Shown here piece after piece: positions 25,901 to 35,200 of a stretch of 64,000 nucleotides of DNA. Location of the stretch: assembly GCF_019061125.1 (NCBI RefSeq), contig NZ_JAHQYI010000001.1, positions 1,116,001 to 1,180,000 of the forward strand, written 5' to 3'. Source of the DNA: Microbacterium sp. NC79 (lineage in GTDB: Bacteria > Actinomycetota > Actinomycetes > Actinomycetales > Microbacteriaceae). The notes under the pieces are model-generated. The model was not told where the DNA came from, did no database searches, and saw nothing but the letters and a program-made list of their open reading frames with translations. The position numbers and the translations under genes are program-made. Each line of letters starts with the position of its first letter. Position 1 is the stretch's first letter.

Positions 25901-26421
25901 ACCTCACCGAGACCCGAAAAGACCTGCTTTCCATCAGCGAAGAGCTCGATGGTCGCATGCAGGTCATTTTCGCGGCAGCGTTCGAAGACACCAAGGTGGC
26001 CTTCGGTGAGGTCTTCCCCGTGCTGTTCCCGGGCGGAACTGGTTCCATCTCCCTCACCAATCCCGACGACATGCTGAACACGGGTATTGAAATCTCCATT
26101 CGCCCCGTCGGTAAGAAGATCGAGCGCCTTTCGCTGCTCTCTGGTGGCGAGCGCTCTTTGGCTGCGGTGGCGCTGTTGACCGCAATCTTCAAGGCGCGTC
26201 CCAGCCCGTTCTACATCCTCGATGAGGTAGAGGCGGCGCTTGACGATGCCAACCTGGGACGTCTCCTTGGCGTTTTTGAACAGCTTCGCGCTTCGTCTCA
26301 GCTCATCGTGATCACCCACCAAAAGCGCACGATGGAAATCGCCGACGCACTGTACGGCGTATCGATGCGCCAGGACGGTGTTTCCGCCGTCGTCGGCCAG
26401 CGCATCGTTCAGCCTGCCTAG
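22915..26421 (+). CDS. smc: Chromosome segregation protein SMC
   Basis: A 1168-residue SMC ATPase that with ScpA/ScpB organises and segregates the chromosome. N-terminal ATPase half: Walker A GPNGSGKS at residues 31-38. Two long coiled coils flank the hinge (about residues 505-650, from GGHGVVGIVADSMKVK). The C-terminal half has the signature LSGGERSLAAVALLTAIF and Walker B FYILDEVEAALDD. The frame is open from 22888, but the ATG at 22915 follows GGGAGG and gives the conserved start MHLKSVTLKGFKSF. ftsY follows, the usual order. Confidence 0.97.
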   Translation: MHLKSVTLKGFKSFAQPTTFALEPGVTAIVGPNGSGKSNVVDALAWVMGEQGAKTLRGGKMEDVIFAGTSTRGPLGRAEVQLTIDNSDGALPIEYAEVTISRTLFRNGSSEYAINGDTVRLLDVQELLSDSGLGREMHVIVGQGRLDTVLQATPEDRRGFIEEAAGILKHRRRKEKTLRKLEAMEANLTRLSDLAGEIRRQLKPLGKQAEIAREAATIAAMVRDAKARLFADDLVTLRTALADHARTEQERSAERMVLQDQATTMRTRMEHLERAQNTEAVDRARSVLFALEQVQERLRGLYSLANQRLSLLGAEEDSVGTPITVTQADVDEAKSEIARISSGLGEAKDLAAEAVKETIRARAELDALDVDIAEQSALVSEHDMRITKLRGKADAAASALAAVRGAVLRQQNAMDAAEARRVEAAEAAELLEDAEAPDGSTAEHTARYEAAQKATVAAEADLEGLRERLHAAEREKDSLAAKASALGSALAVRGGAAALASRGGHGVVGIVADSMKVKAGYEAAIAAVLGSVSEGLLVHSTPDAVTAAEQARTESLGVVDIVIADAPVALPALPKVKGITHALDVVKAPDGVRGLLAYVVIAEDLDAALAAGGAFEASVTGFPVTIVTRAGAVCTEQMIRAGSGETSRLELAAERDAAVERLSEVTVIVDALREGLEDAKDAVEKARRHAKDSLRTLREFDAAVATHAEHVNRITMRHEAAVAETERLQTGLAQAQSAVAEAEGKAIAATNELNGALEAPRPILDASARDGLLASLDEARETEVRTRLEVETLRERVRAAESRVLNLENQRDREREAAAEAARRAVIRRAQRDAAQGVASELPDVLDSVDRSVSQARVALATAEAERAAQSQELVEIRTQEKTLRDRLSALTESVHGIELQMHEKRLHVTSLLERVHSELSLSEEILIAEYGPETLAPSDDADAEEGIAFDRRQQQRRLQEAERKLNQLGRVNPLALEEFAALEQRHSFLSDQLHDLTETRKDLLSISEELDGRMQVIFAAAFEDTKVAFGEVFPVLFPGGTGSISLTNPDDMLNTGIEISIRPVGKKIERLSLLSGGERSLAAVALLTAIFKARPSPFYILDEVEAALDDANLGRLLGVFEQLRASSQLIVITHQKRTMEIADALYGVSMRQDGVSAVVGQRIVQPA

Positions 26422-26428
26422 ACCTCGG

Positions 26429-26434
26429 TAGGCT
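26429..26434 (+). promoter_or_regulatory. -10 element of leaderless ftsY
   Basis: TAGGCT, six bases, then the ftsY ATG at 26441. Being placed within the 19-base smc-ftsY gap it allows separate transcription. Confidence 0.6.
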
Positions 26435-26440
26435 GATCTC

Positions 26441-27313
26441 ATGGCGGAAAGTAAGTGGTCACTCGGGCGCGCGCTGCGCAGCGTCTTTAGCAAGCCCACG
26501 ATTGACGAATCGACCTGGGAAGATATGGAGACGGCGCTACTCACGGCCGACTTCGGCCCAGACGTCACCGAGCGCATCATTGACGAGTTGCACGAAAAGG
26601 TTGACCGGTTCCACACCACCGACCCCCGCGACCTCAAGCGCATGCTCGTCGAGACGCTGGAAGAGCACTTTGCCAAGTACGACACCACGCTGAAATTGAC
26701 CGAGCGGCCCGCTGTCGTGCTTGTCGTTGGCGTGAACGGCGTGGGCAAGACCACAACGATCGGTAAGTTCGCTAAGTTCCTGGTGCGCTACGGTCGCTCC
26801 ATCGTTGTCGGCGCCGCCGACACGTTCCGAGCCGCCGCCGTTGAACAATTGGCGACGTGGGCGGACCGCGCGGGTGTTGCCATCGTGAAGCCGCAGCAGG
26901 AGGGGCAAGACCCCGCATCGGTCGCCTTCCAGACCATCGAGTATGCGTTGCAGAACGGCACCGAGATCGTCATTGTCGACACCGCTGGGCGTCTGCACAC
27001 CAAGGGTGGGTTGATGGACGAACTCGGCAAGATCCGACGCGTCATCGAGAAGCAAGCTCCCATTAGCGAGGTTCTTCTGGTGCTTGATGCGACGACGGGG
27101 CAGAACGGCGTTATGCAGGCAGAGGCATTCCTGCAGCATGCTGGCGTTACAGGCCTGGTGCTGAGCAAACTCGACGGTTCAGCCAAGGGCGGTTTTGTGC
27201 TTGCTGTGCAGGAGCGCACCGGAATCCCTGTGAAGCTTCTCGGGCAGGGAGAGGGAATCGATGACCTCACCGGTTTCACTCCGCACGTATTTGCGCAGTC
27301 ACTGGTCGACTAA
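26441..27313 (+). CDS. ftsY: Signal recognition particle receptor FtsY
   Basis: A 290-residue SRP GTPase that docks ribosome-SRP complexes at the membrane. NG domain only: N domain (about residues 1-80), G1 VNGVGKTTTIGK (about residue 99), DTFRAAA, DTAGRLHT, and G4 LSKLDGSAKGG. The long acidic A domain of E. coli FtsY is absent; the short N-terminus MAESKWSLGRALRSVF could form an amphipathic helix. Partner Ffh is coded at 49.5 kb in this window. The start fits the TAGGCT-N6-ATG pattern. Confidence 0.95.
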   Translation: MAESKWSLGRALRSVFSKPTIDESTWEDMETALLTADFGPDVTERIIDELHEKVDRFHTTDPRDLKRMLVETLEEHFAKYDTTLKLTERPAVVLVVGVNGVGKTTTIGKFAKFLVRYGRSIVVGAADTFRAAAVEQLATWADRAGVAIVKPQQEGQDPASVAFQTIEYALQNGTEIVIVDTAGRLHTKGGLMDELGKIRRVIEKQAPISEVLLVLDATTGQNGVMQAEAFLQHAGVTGLVLSKLDGSAKGGFVLAVQERTGIPVKLLGQGEGIDDLTGFTPHVFAQSLVD

Positions 27314-27319
27314 TTCGAC

Positions 27320-27351
27320 GGGCGTCATCCCGCGATACAGCGGGAGCGCCC
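27320..27351 (+). terminator. Possible hairpin after ftsY
   Basis: GGGCG...CCCGC and GCGGG...CGCCC form an imperfect stem around GATACA, seven bases after the ftsY stop. There is no strong U-run, so termination is doubtful. Confidence 0.3.
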
Positions 27352-27414
27352 TACATTTCTATGAGTTCCGTGGAGGGTCTTTTCTCCGCGCGCAGAGACT
27401 GGTTGTATAGCGAT

Positions 27415-27915
27415 ATGGCGATTGAGCACGACTTCTTCGGACTCCTGGAGTCCGGCCCCGACGGGTCAATCTTCTGGTCGGAAGCGCTTGAGTTCGGTGA
27501 CCAGTACGTCACCATTGATCTCACCGCGCCCGATCAAGATGATGTCTCATCTGATGCCCTGGACGTCGCCGCCGCGATGATTCGCTCGCTTGAGTCGATA
27601 GATCTCACTGCCCGTGAGGCCATGATCTCCGAGCTCTCCGACCGCACAAGCGAGGTCACCGAGTTTCTGCTTCAGCAACAGGACGAACTCGGCGAGAGCC
27701 TGCACGAAGTGCTTATCGAGATGTCTGGTGATATTCACATCGACATGATTCGTTCGCTTCGCCTCATGAGTGTCACGATTCTTGCTGACGAACACGGCGG
27801 CAAAGACCCTTTCTGCGTGCTGGAGTATGCACTCGATCCAGACGCCATGGACGACGTGCTATTCGTCAACCTCGCAAGCGACGGTTCCATTCTGTCCGTC
27901 ACCAGCGCGGAATAG
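27415..27915 (+). CDS. DUF2004 family protein
   Basis: A 166-residue acidic soluble protein. It opens MAIEHDFFGLLES and has regions typical of DUF2004 (SDRTSEVTEFLLQQQDELGE and SVTILADEHGGKDPF near the end). Function unknown. The frame is open from an ATG at 27361, but the ATG at 27415 gives the family N-terminus; neither has a good Shine-Dalgarno, and an AT-rich TTGTATAG lies just upstream of 27415. Confidence 0.8.
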   Translation: MAIEHDFFGLLESGPDGSIFWSEALEFGDQYVTIDLTAPDQDDVSSDALDVAAAMIRSLESIDLTAREAMISELSDRTSEVTEFLLQQQDELGESLHEVLIEMSGDIHIDMIRSLRLMSVTILADEHGGKDPFCVLEYALDPDAMDDVLFVNLASDGSILSVTSAE

Positions 27916-28101
27916 CATCGGACGCGGCGTCGCTATCGGTGCGGCGCCTGACAACGTGCCCCAGCGTGGCGGTAGCGGTGCCGCGTTGTGACGCCCGCAT
28001 GCATTAGGTTTGGTGCACGCCAAGACCCACTGTTATCTCATATACCAGCGGGTTCCGGTGATGAACGTTGTTCTGTAGCGGCTGCGTTGGGGGAACTAAG
28101 T

Positions 28102-28500
28102 ATGAACGGTCTCGGGGGAGCGCGTGTCAGTAAGCGGGAATTCATCAAGCGCGTCGCGCGGCGCGCGGGCGTGCCGACGCGAGTCGCAGCGCTTGTTTAT
28201 GAGGCTACCGTCGAGGAGATTCTCGACACAGTGTCAGACGGCAAGCGTCTGACACTGACCGGATTCGGTAAGTTCTTTCTGCAGCGTCACAAGGGGCATC
28301 GGGTGACGACGATTGGCGACCGGGCCGAGGGTGCGACAGATCTCGGTGAGATCGCCGACTATAGCGTCTTAAAGTTCTCCGCGACGCGCGCTGTCAACAA
28401 AGACGTTGGTTATCGGCTCAGTCGACGAACAGAGCGAATTGCGACTGACACTGAGCAACGCACGGCACCGACGGGGCCACACCCGCACGCAGCACCCTAG
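28102..28500 (+). CDS. Divergent HU/IHF-like DNA-binding protein
   Basis: A 132-residue protein whose first 70 residues follow the HU plan: SKREFIKRVARRAGVP (helix 1), YEATVEEILDTVSDGKRLTL (helix 2) and TGFGKFFLQRHKGH entering the beta arm. The arm lacks the usual Arg-rich GRNP tip and Pro intercalation motif; the sequence continues TTIGDRAEGATDLGE, then VLKFSATRAVNKDV as the last helix, plus a basic/Pro tail. The ATG follows GGGGGAA at good spacing. It is probably a nucleoid-type protein with altered DNA binding. It ends nine bases before the converging lipoprotein gene. Confidence 0.7.
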   Translation: MNGLGGARVSKREFIKRVARRAGVPTRVAALVYEATVEEILDTVSDGKRLTLTGFGKFFLQRHKGHRVTTIGDRAEGATDLGEIADYSVLKFSATRAVNKDVGYRLSRRTERIATDTEQRTAPTGPHPHAAP

Positions 28501-28509
28501 GGACATCGA

Positions 28510-29067
28510 CTATTGAATCGGGTAAAGTGCCGAACCGATCTGGTTCAGAACAGCATCTGATGCGATGAGTTCGACGGGTGTCTCGGCATCAAGGAGTGTG
28601 TAGGAGACCGCGTTCGCGACGGTTTCTCCCTCGGCTATCACCGTCGATTGGTTATTGGCGAGGCTGCCGTCAGGAACCATGCCGAGTGTGAGTTCACTCG
28701 GCGCGCCCGTGCCCTGGTCTTGGATCACACGGAAGTGAGTGAACCAGGCGGTGAGCGGGTTCACTTCCTGTCCGGTGAGATTCGTTGTCTCATACCAGAA
28801 GGCGAGCACGGGGGCTTCGCCATACTCGTTGCCCGTCTCGCCGGGCAGGATCACTGAGGCGCTGGTAATCTGTATACGGAGATGCGGCGAAACGAGAGTT
28901 CCGTCTTGGAACGTCGTCGTACCTACTCCGAACTCAGCCTCGACTTCACTGACGGTATGTTCACCGTCTTGCGAGGCGTGTTCCGCAGGTGTGCACCCGG
29001 CGAGTGCCAAGAGCGCGATTCCGAGTGCAGCCACGCCGGTGGCGATCCTGGGTTTGCGAGTTCGCAT
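28510..29067 (-). CDS. DUF5067-like lipoprotein
   Basis: A 185-residue exported lipoprotein: MRTRKPRIA, hydrophobic stretch and lipobox LLALAGC (Cys about residue 25), then an immunoglobulin-like domain with the pattern PVLAFWYETTNLTGQEVNP typical of DUF5067 proteins. Function unknown. ATG at 29067 is chosen because GGAG lies six bases before it; an ATG two codons upstream (29073) abuts the GGAG and is less likely. Confidence 0.78.
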   Translation of the reverse strand: MRTRKPRIATGVAALGIALLALAGCTPAEHASQDGEHTVSEVEAEFGVGTTTFQDGTLVSPHLRIQITSASVILPGETGNEYGEAPVLAFWYETTNLTGQEVNPLTAWFTHFRVIQDQGTGAPSELTLGMVPDGSLANNQSTVIAEGETVANAVSYTLLDAETPVELIASDAVLNQIGSALYPIQ

Positions 29068-29130
29068 ATGCATCTCCTGCGACTAAAGGGTCAGTGCGGT
29101 CCATCTAGGTTACGTCGGAATGTTTATTTC

Positions 29131-29148
29131 CTGCTCGTAAACGAGCAG
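29131..29148. repeat. Hairpin in the region upstream of the giant surface protein gene
   Basis: CTGCTCG-TAAA-CGAGCAG, seven pairs with a four-base loop, between the divergent lipoprotein and giant genes. It may be an operator or part of a leader. Confidence 0.35.
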
Positions 29149-29188
29149 ACTCCGCAGTCCAAAGTTACGCTGGATGGAACACATACTT

Positions 29189-29207
29189 GCGCACGTTCGG
29201 CGTGCGC
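29189..29207 (+). promoter_or_regulatory. 5' leader hairpin of the giant surface protein gene
   Basis: GCGCACG-TTCGG-CGTGCGC is a strong seven-pair stem ending six bases before the AAGAAGGG ribosome site. It is placed to affect translation or mRNA stability; a possible -10 box CATACT lies at 29182-29187. Confidence 0.4.
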
Positions 29208-29227
29208 GGCTATAAGAAGGGCATTTC

Positions 29228-32200
29228 GTGAATCTCACGCGGATCCTCACGGGATTTCTGGCGGGTTTCCTCGCCACCGCCATGATCGTCACTGATGTTG
29301 TCGCCACGAGCGACTTCGCAGTTGCGAACACCGGCCAGACTCCGTCAATCATGCTGAATGGCACGGTTGATGAAAACGCTCCGGGATTTCTGACGCCAAA
29401 GTCGGTCATGCTCTCGTCTGGTTCGGAAACGCGGGTGAACTACCGCGTGGTTCCGAGCTACTCGACGGGGCAGGCGTCCGGGGTGCGCGTGAGCCTGTTT
29501 ATGCCCTCCCTCGAGCACGTCGACGGTGAGTACCGTGTCGTCAATCGCGACGAGGAACCCACTCCCATGGGTATCGAAGGCCGTGCGAGCAGCGGCGGTG
29601 AGTGGATTATTGTCTCTGACACCGTGGTCAAGGGCGGCCCGCTCGTGCTTGAGTACGAAGGAGACCTACGTGCGGGTGCAAACCCGGGCTTCGACGTCTT
29701 CATCAAGACGTATAACGACGGTACCGATGGCCCGTACGGCAGTGTGCCCGAGGGAACCGCGTTTGAGGTTAACGGTTTCGTTTCTTACGAGATGTTCGAC
29801 CAGCAGGAGGGCACGAGCTGGTCGGCCCCTGGGTACCTCGATGACGAATCGCGCGTCGCCGTGGTCTCGTCGGATCTGCAATGGGAACCCACGATTGACC
29901 CGTACGTCGCTGACGGCGGTAGCCCAACGGTTCCGATGTGGGATCGCTACCAGTATTTCGACTATCTGTACACGCTGGAGAACACCTCCACGAATGCGGC
30001 ATCAAACGTCGACGGCTACTCGGTGACGTTTGATATCGACACTACTGACAACATCAACGGCATCATCCCGAGCGACCTGAACGCCTTCATTTACGGTGAG
30101 GGCGGCACGCCGATTCCGAATGATAATCCGACTCTGACCGAGGGCCAGTTTGTCGGTGTGCCAGGCGAGGGTGGCGTGCTGATCTACGACGTCACCGACT
30201 GGGACGGTGAGAGCGAGCTCACCGACCCGATTCCTTACGCATACTCGGGTGCCGGAATGATCGTCATCGATCGCGAGCATGGCGACGACAAGCAGGGGCT
30301 CATTCCCGGTCAAAAGCGAACCTATATGGTTTCGCTCCCGATGAGCAGGCAGGGCTTCCCGAACCTGCCGACGAACTTCAAGGTTGTTGCGATCACGAAC
30401 GTGCTGTTCGCGAAGACGGCGAACTGGACGAAGACTCGCACGGTTATTCGTGAGGTTGTGAACCCGACGTATGGCTTTGACTTCTCTCACAAGGCGAAGG
30501 AGTCTCCGACGATCTATGGTGTTGAGACCTACACCGAGATCAGCGACGTTAGGAACACCTCGAACGCGCCGATTTTCAACCCGTCGATGAAGTACTCCGT
30601 TCCTGAAGACTTCACCGCTGATCGTGTGGTTTTTGAGTTCAGCCCCGCAGAACTTAAGCGGTTCACGGACGTGGCCGCGGGTTACATCGTGCTCGAGGGT
30701 AAGGACCAGGTAGAGAAGCTGGTTCCGTTGACCGGTGTCGTGGGGGAAGCAGACGCGCTTACGCCTGGCAACACGACGGTGACCTTCGACGTGTCGAAGA
30801 TGCCGGAGAATTGGAACCGAGAGCTCGTGTTCTTGGACTTTGCTCAGCAGATGAACGCTGGGGCGACGCTGCCACTGGAGATTCGCGTTTACGGCAAGCC
30901 GCTCGTCAAGGGGCAGATGACTGTTCCCGCGGTAGCGACGTACATCGAGCGTTACGCGAACAACGAAGATTACACGCAGGACACGACCTATGCGGAGGTC
31001 GAGCACCATGTGCAAAAGGACGCCGTGTTCACGGTGGTTTTGCCGAAGGAGCTGAACCCGTCGGTTGATGTCATCGGTATCTACGGTGATCGCCGCACGA
31101 CCGGAACCACACAGGTTCCCTACGAAGCGCCGCTCCAGGCCGAGTACCAGCTGTCGACAGGTGATGTGGTTTCGCCGGAGTTCACGTACACAATTGACAC
31201 GCTTGACCCCACGAAACCCGCGGGGGAGCTGGCTGAAGCCAAGATCACGCTGACGGATGCGCTGCTGGCAGCGGCAACCGATGTGACGATTGCTTTCGTT
31301 GACAAGGACGGCAACGAGGTTGTGTCCAATGACCGCGAGGTTGTTATCGAAGATATCGAGCTCGATAGCATCGCGAAGATCGTCATCTCGGGTACCGACC
31401 TGAATCTCGCATCGCTCGTGACGATTGCGGTTGTTGACTACAACAACGCGCTGGACATGGGCGCGAAGCAGACGCTGCGTGGCACGTTTGAGGGCAAGCA
31501 GAACCCGCCGTACACGGAGACCAAAAAGGCAACGAAGAACAACATCGTCGAGGTTCGCGAAGCCAAGACCACGACCGAGGTCGAAGGTCTGAACCAGCCG
31601 ACCAATGGCGCCGGCGCTGGCAACAGCTACGACCAGTGGGTTGACCGCAACTGGTACTGCTCCACGTCCGGCTGTGGTTCCAAGGTGGACTACACGCTTG
31701 ATCAGGGCTATAAGTCACTCGGTGGTTTCGCATCGTCGATCACCCGCCCCACTGCCGTGTACGACAACAACGACGAGACCACGGTCGTTGACGTTGCTGT
31801 TCCGCACGAGCAGTTCGACATGTACTACATGAAGATCCGCGAGGATCTGAAGCCGTTCATCCAGGACGTGCAGATTTTCCGCATGATCGATGGCGAAGAG
31901 ACGCTGTGGAAGACGGTTCCGGGCACCGACTGGGTGGCGAACACCACAGAGGGGAACTTCTGGCGTATCGCGACTGCTCAGCCGGGTATGGCAGACGAGG
32001 ATCTGTTCACGACCCAGGACGCTGCCGATGCGGCCGGTCACCCGTACTACAAGGATCCGTTCGCTTCAGACGTTGCCCCGGAACAGCCGGTCAGCAAGAT
32101 CAGCGTGACGCTGAAGTTTGATCGCGAGGGCGCCAACGCTGCACCCCAGCTGCCTGGAACCACGAGCCGGGTGATTGAGTATATGGGCCGCTTCTACTCG

Positions 32201-35200
32201 ACCTCGGAAGAAGGACGTGAGGCGACCTCGCAGACTTCAGCCGACACCATCGGTGTGAAGAACCCGATCACCCGCGTGCACACAGCGAACCCGATTTACT
32301 CGATGGTGAGCTACCCCTTCGCACAGTCCCGTACCGGGGCGGAAGACACGACTGGAACGGCCAAGAAAGTCATCCCGCTCGGTCAGGAAGGGCATTACCT
32401 CGCCAGCATCTGGAACGTGAACAACGCGTCCTGGTACATCTACAACGGCCACGGACCGGATGTTTACGCACCGGTCTGGACCGAGTTTGATGAGTGGTTG
32501 TACCACTACGACCCGTCATCGTTCCACGACAAGATGTCGTACGAGTTCGTTTATCCAGCGAACCCGAAGACGGACGCAGATTACAACTTCGAGGTCACTG
32601 ACATCGAGTTGAAGTCCACCAGCACGATGCAGTACCTGACGGGCTTGAAGGTCGACTACAAGGCGGGCGGCAAGAACGAGTCCGTGACTCTCGCGGTCGA
32701 CGATGTTCTGCGTGACCAGCTTCTCGCGCAGCCGCAGTTGCGCATTGTGTACGACAACTCTCGCGAGGTCGGTTTCCACCAGACCGACGCTGGCACCTTT
32801 GCGGTGTCGCTCGGGGAGGGGAACTACCCGACCAAGTTTGAGGCAACGTTTGACGAGATCAACGGCTTTGGTGACAACACGGCTGAACTGCAGGGTGTGA
32901 AGGGTGACAACCTCGGTCTGAACCTTAATGAGGTCGATGTTCGAGTCGGCGGCATCGTGAACGGCAACAAGGATCTCGTTGGCACGACGAACCTGTACCG
33001 AATGCCGAATGACTCGGACCGCAAGCTCATGCACACGTCGTCCGCCACCCTGTTGGGTTACACACCGAAGCTCGGTGCTGCCATGGACATGAAGTTCGAC
33101 GCACTGTCGCTGCATGACTACCAACTTGATGGCATCACGTCGAACACGACGACGGTCGAAGCCGGCATGCGCAACGTGTCCGAGGCCGACATCTCTGGTT
33201 TCACGATGACCGTGAAGCCTGACGCCGCGATGCGTTCGGAGAAGCTGGAAATTCCGGCTGAGGTGTTCAACGGGCAGTGGGAGACCACAAAGGTCACCCT
33301 GAACGACACGAAGAGCGATGTCGAGATCGACCTATCGCTTTTCACGTTGAACGAGGATACGGGTCGGTATGAACTCGACATCCGTGCTCTATTTGACAAC
33401 GGAACCCTCGAATCCGGCACGTTGGACGTCACCTTCGGTGGCAAATCAACACTGGTGGTTCGCGCGCTGGCGTCGGTGACGGTGGAGTTCGCTGCGAAGC
33501 TCGACGATGCAGGCAAGCCCGTCACGCGTATGTGGGGTTCGCTCGCGCGCGATCGTGACGAGACGCTTCCCGCACGCATGATTGACGGCAGCTACGTCTT
33601 TATTACCGGTGACTGGGTTGACGAGACCGCAACTGGTGCGGGACTGGACTCGAAGCCTTCGTTCCGGGACGAGGGCGTGAAGGTGGATGCTGGCACGGGT
33701 CGATACACGACGTTCGTGGCAAGCGGAGCTGATATCAAGACCCCGCAGCGTTTCACCACGCCCAACAGTGGCTCGAACTCGAACGCCAAACCGAGCTACA
33801 CCGCGAACTACAGCAACGCTCCGTATCTGCGTCACCGGGTTGCATCGCTTGACCTACTTGGCATGCACCTGAACGAGGATCTGACCCAGGCGTCAGGCAA
33901 CCTCTACTCGTTCGACGCAGACACGAACGGCCAGTTGTTGCGTACTGACCTCGTTGTCGGTGACACCACGAAGGTGCTGTACGAGTTGCGTAATGACGCC
34001 AACGTGGGTTCTGGGCTGAACCCGGTCTTCGACCCGAGTGCGCACTTCACGGCACCGGCCGGTTTGAACATCACGGGTGTGGAGGTTGTTGGCCCTGACA
34101 GCCAGGCGACCCTCAAGCAGCTGATCGCAGACGCCGGGAAGGCATTGGTTGAGGCTGACACCGACCAGTTCACCATTACGGAGGGCCCGAACCCGCTGAA
34201 GCTGAAGAGCGTCGTCTTCAACGACGTGATCCTCGCGGAGCAGGAGTCGGTGTTCGTGCTGGTGGAATACACCGCAGTCAACGACTACTCAGACAAGCTC
34301 ACGGATACCCAGAACAAGGCGGTAGCGCCGTACTCGTACGCGCGCCCGGCGTTCCAGCACCACATCCAGAACTACGTAGTGGAGGGTGTTTCCGGCAGTG
34401 GGTTGACCGCTCACTCGAACGTGACAGCGGACTACGACAAAGACGGCACGGCTGAGAACCTGGCACGAGTTTCGGCTCCGTATAAGTACGCGCAGGTGGA
34501 CGAGATTGCTGTCGTGAGCAAGTTCGACTTGGAGAGCGCTTCTGGCACCCCCATGACACTCACAATCGGCGAGATGAGTAACCAGACTCGTCACGACAAC
34601 ACCAACATGACCGTTGACGTGACGCTCGACACTCGCGCCCGCGGGTTTGTGCTCACTGAGCTTCCGGCCCCGACGTATCCGGAGGGTTTCGACGGAGAGT
34701 TCGCCGCGCCCAAGGTGCTCATCAAGGTCGGCACCGACTGGGTAACCTTCGACGCAGACAAGCACGATCTCGCAGATGTCAACGAGCTCCGGATCGACTA
34801 TGGCATCGTGTCCGGCTCTGACGGCGATCCCAAGGATCCGACCTTCAACGTGCCCGCGTTCGAGATCCACGGTACTGGCTACTGGCAGAACTACGGTGGC
34901 GCAGCCACGAAGAGCTCGCAGATCACCACGAAGTCTGTCATCACGTTGACGCATCACGATGGTGCAACTGAGGGCAACCCGGCTGTCGCGACGTACACGC
35001 ATAACACGTCGGCGACGAGCACGATCTTCAAACCGCTTCCGGTGGTGGAGTTCAACGTGCAGTCGTTTGACACCCGCGGTGAGGCGGAGGCTCCGTACAC
35101 GACCCAGTCCGCGGCAGCCGTCGGCAAGGTGACTTATGAGCCGGGCGACCCTGTGCATCTCAAGTTGACCGCACGCAATAACTCGGCTGATGCGAAGACG

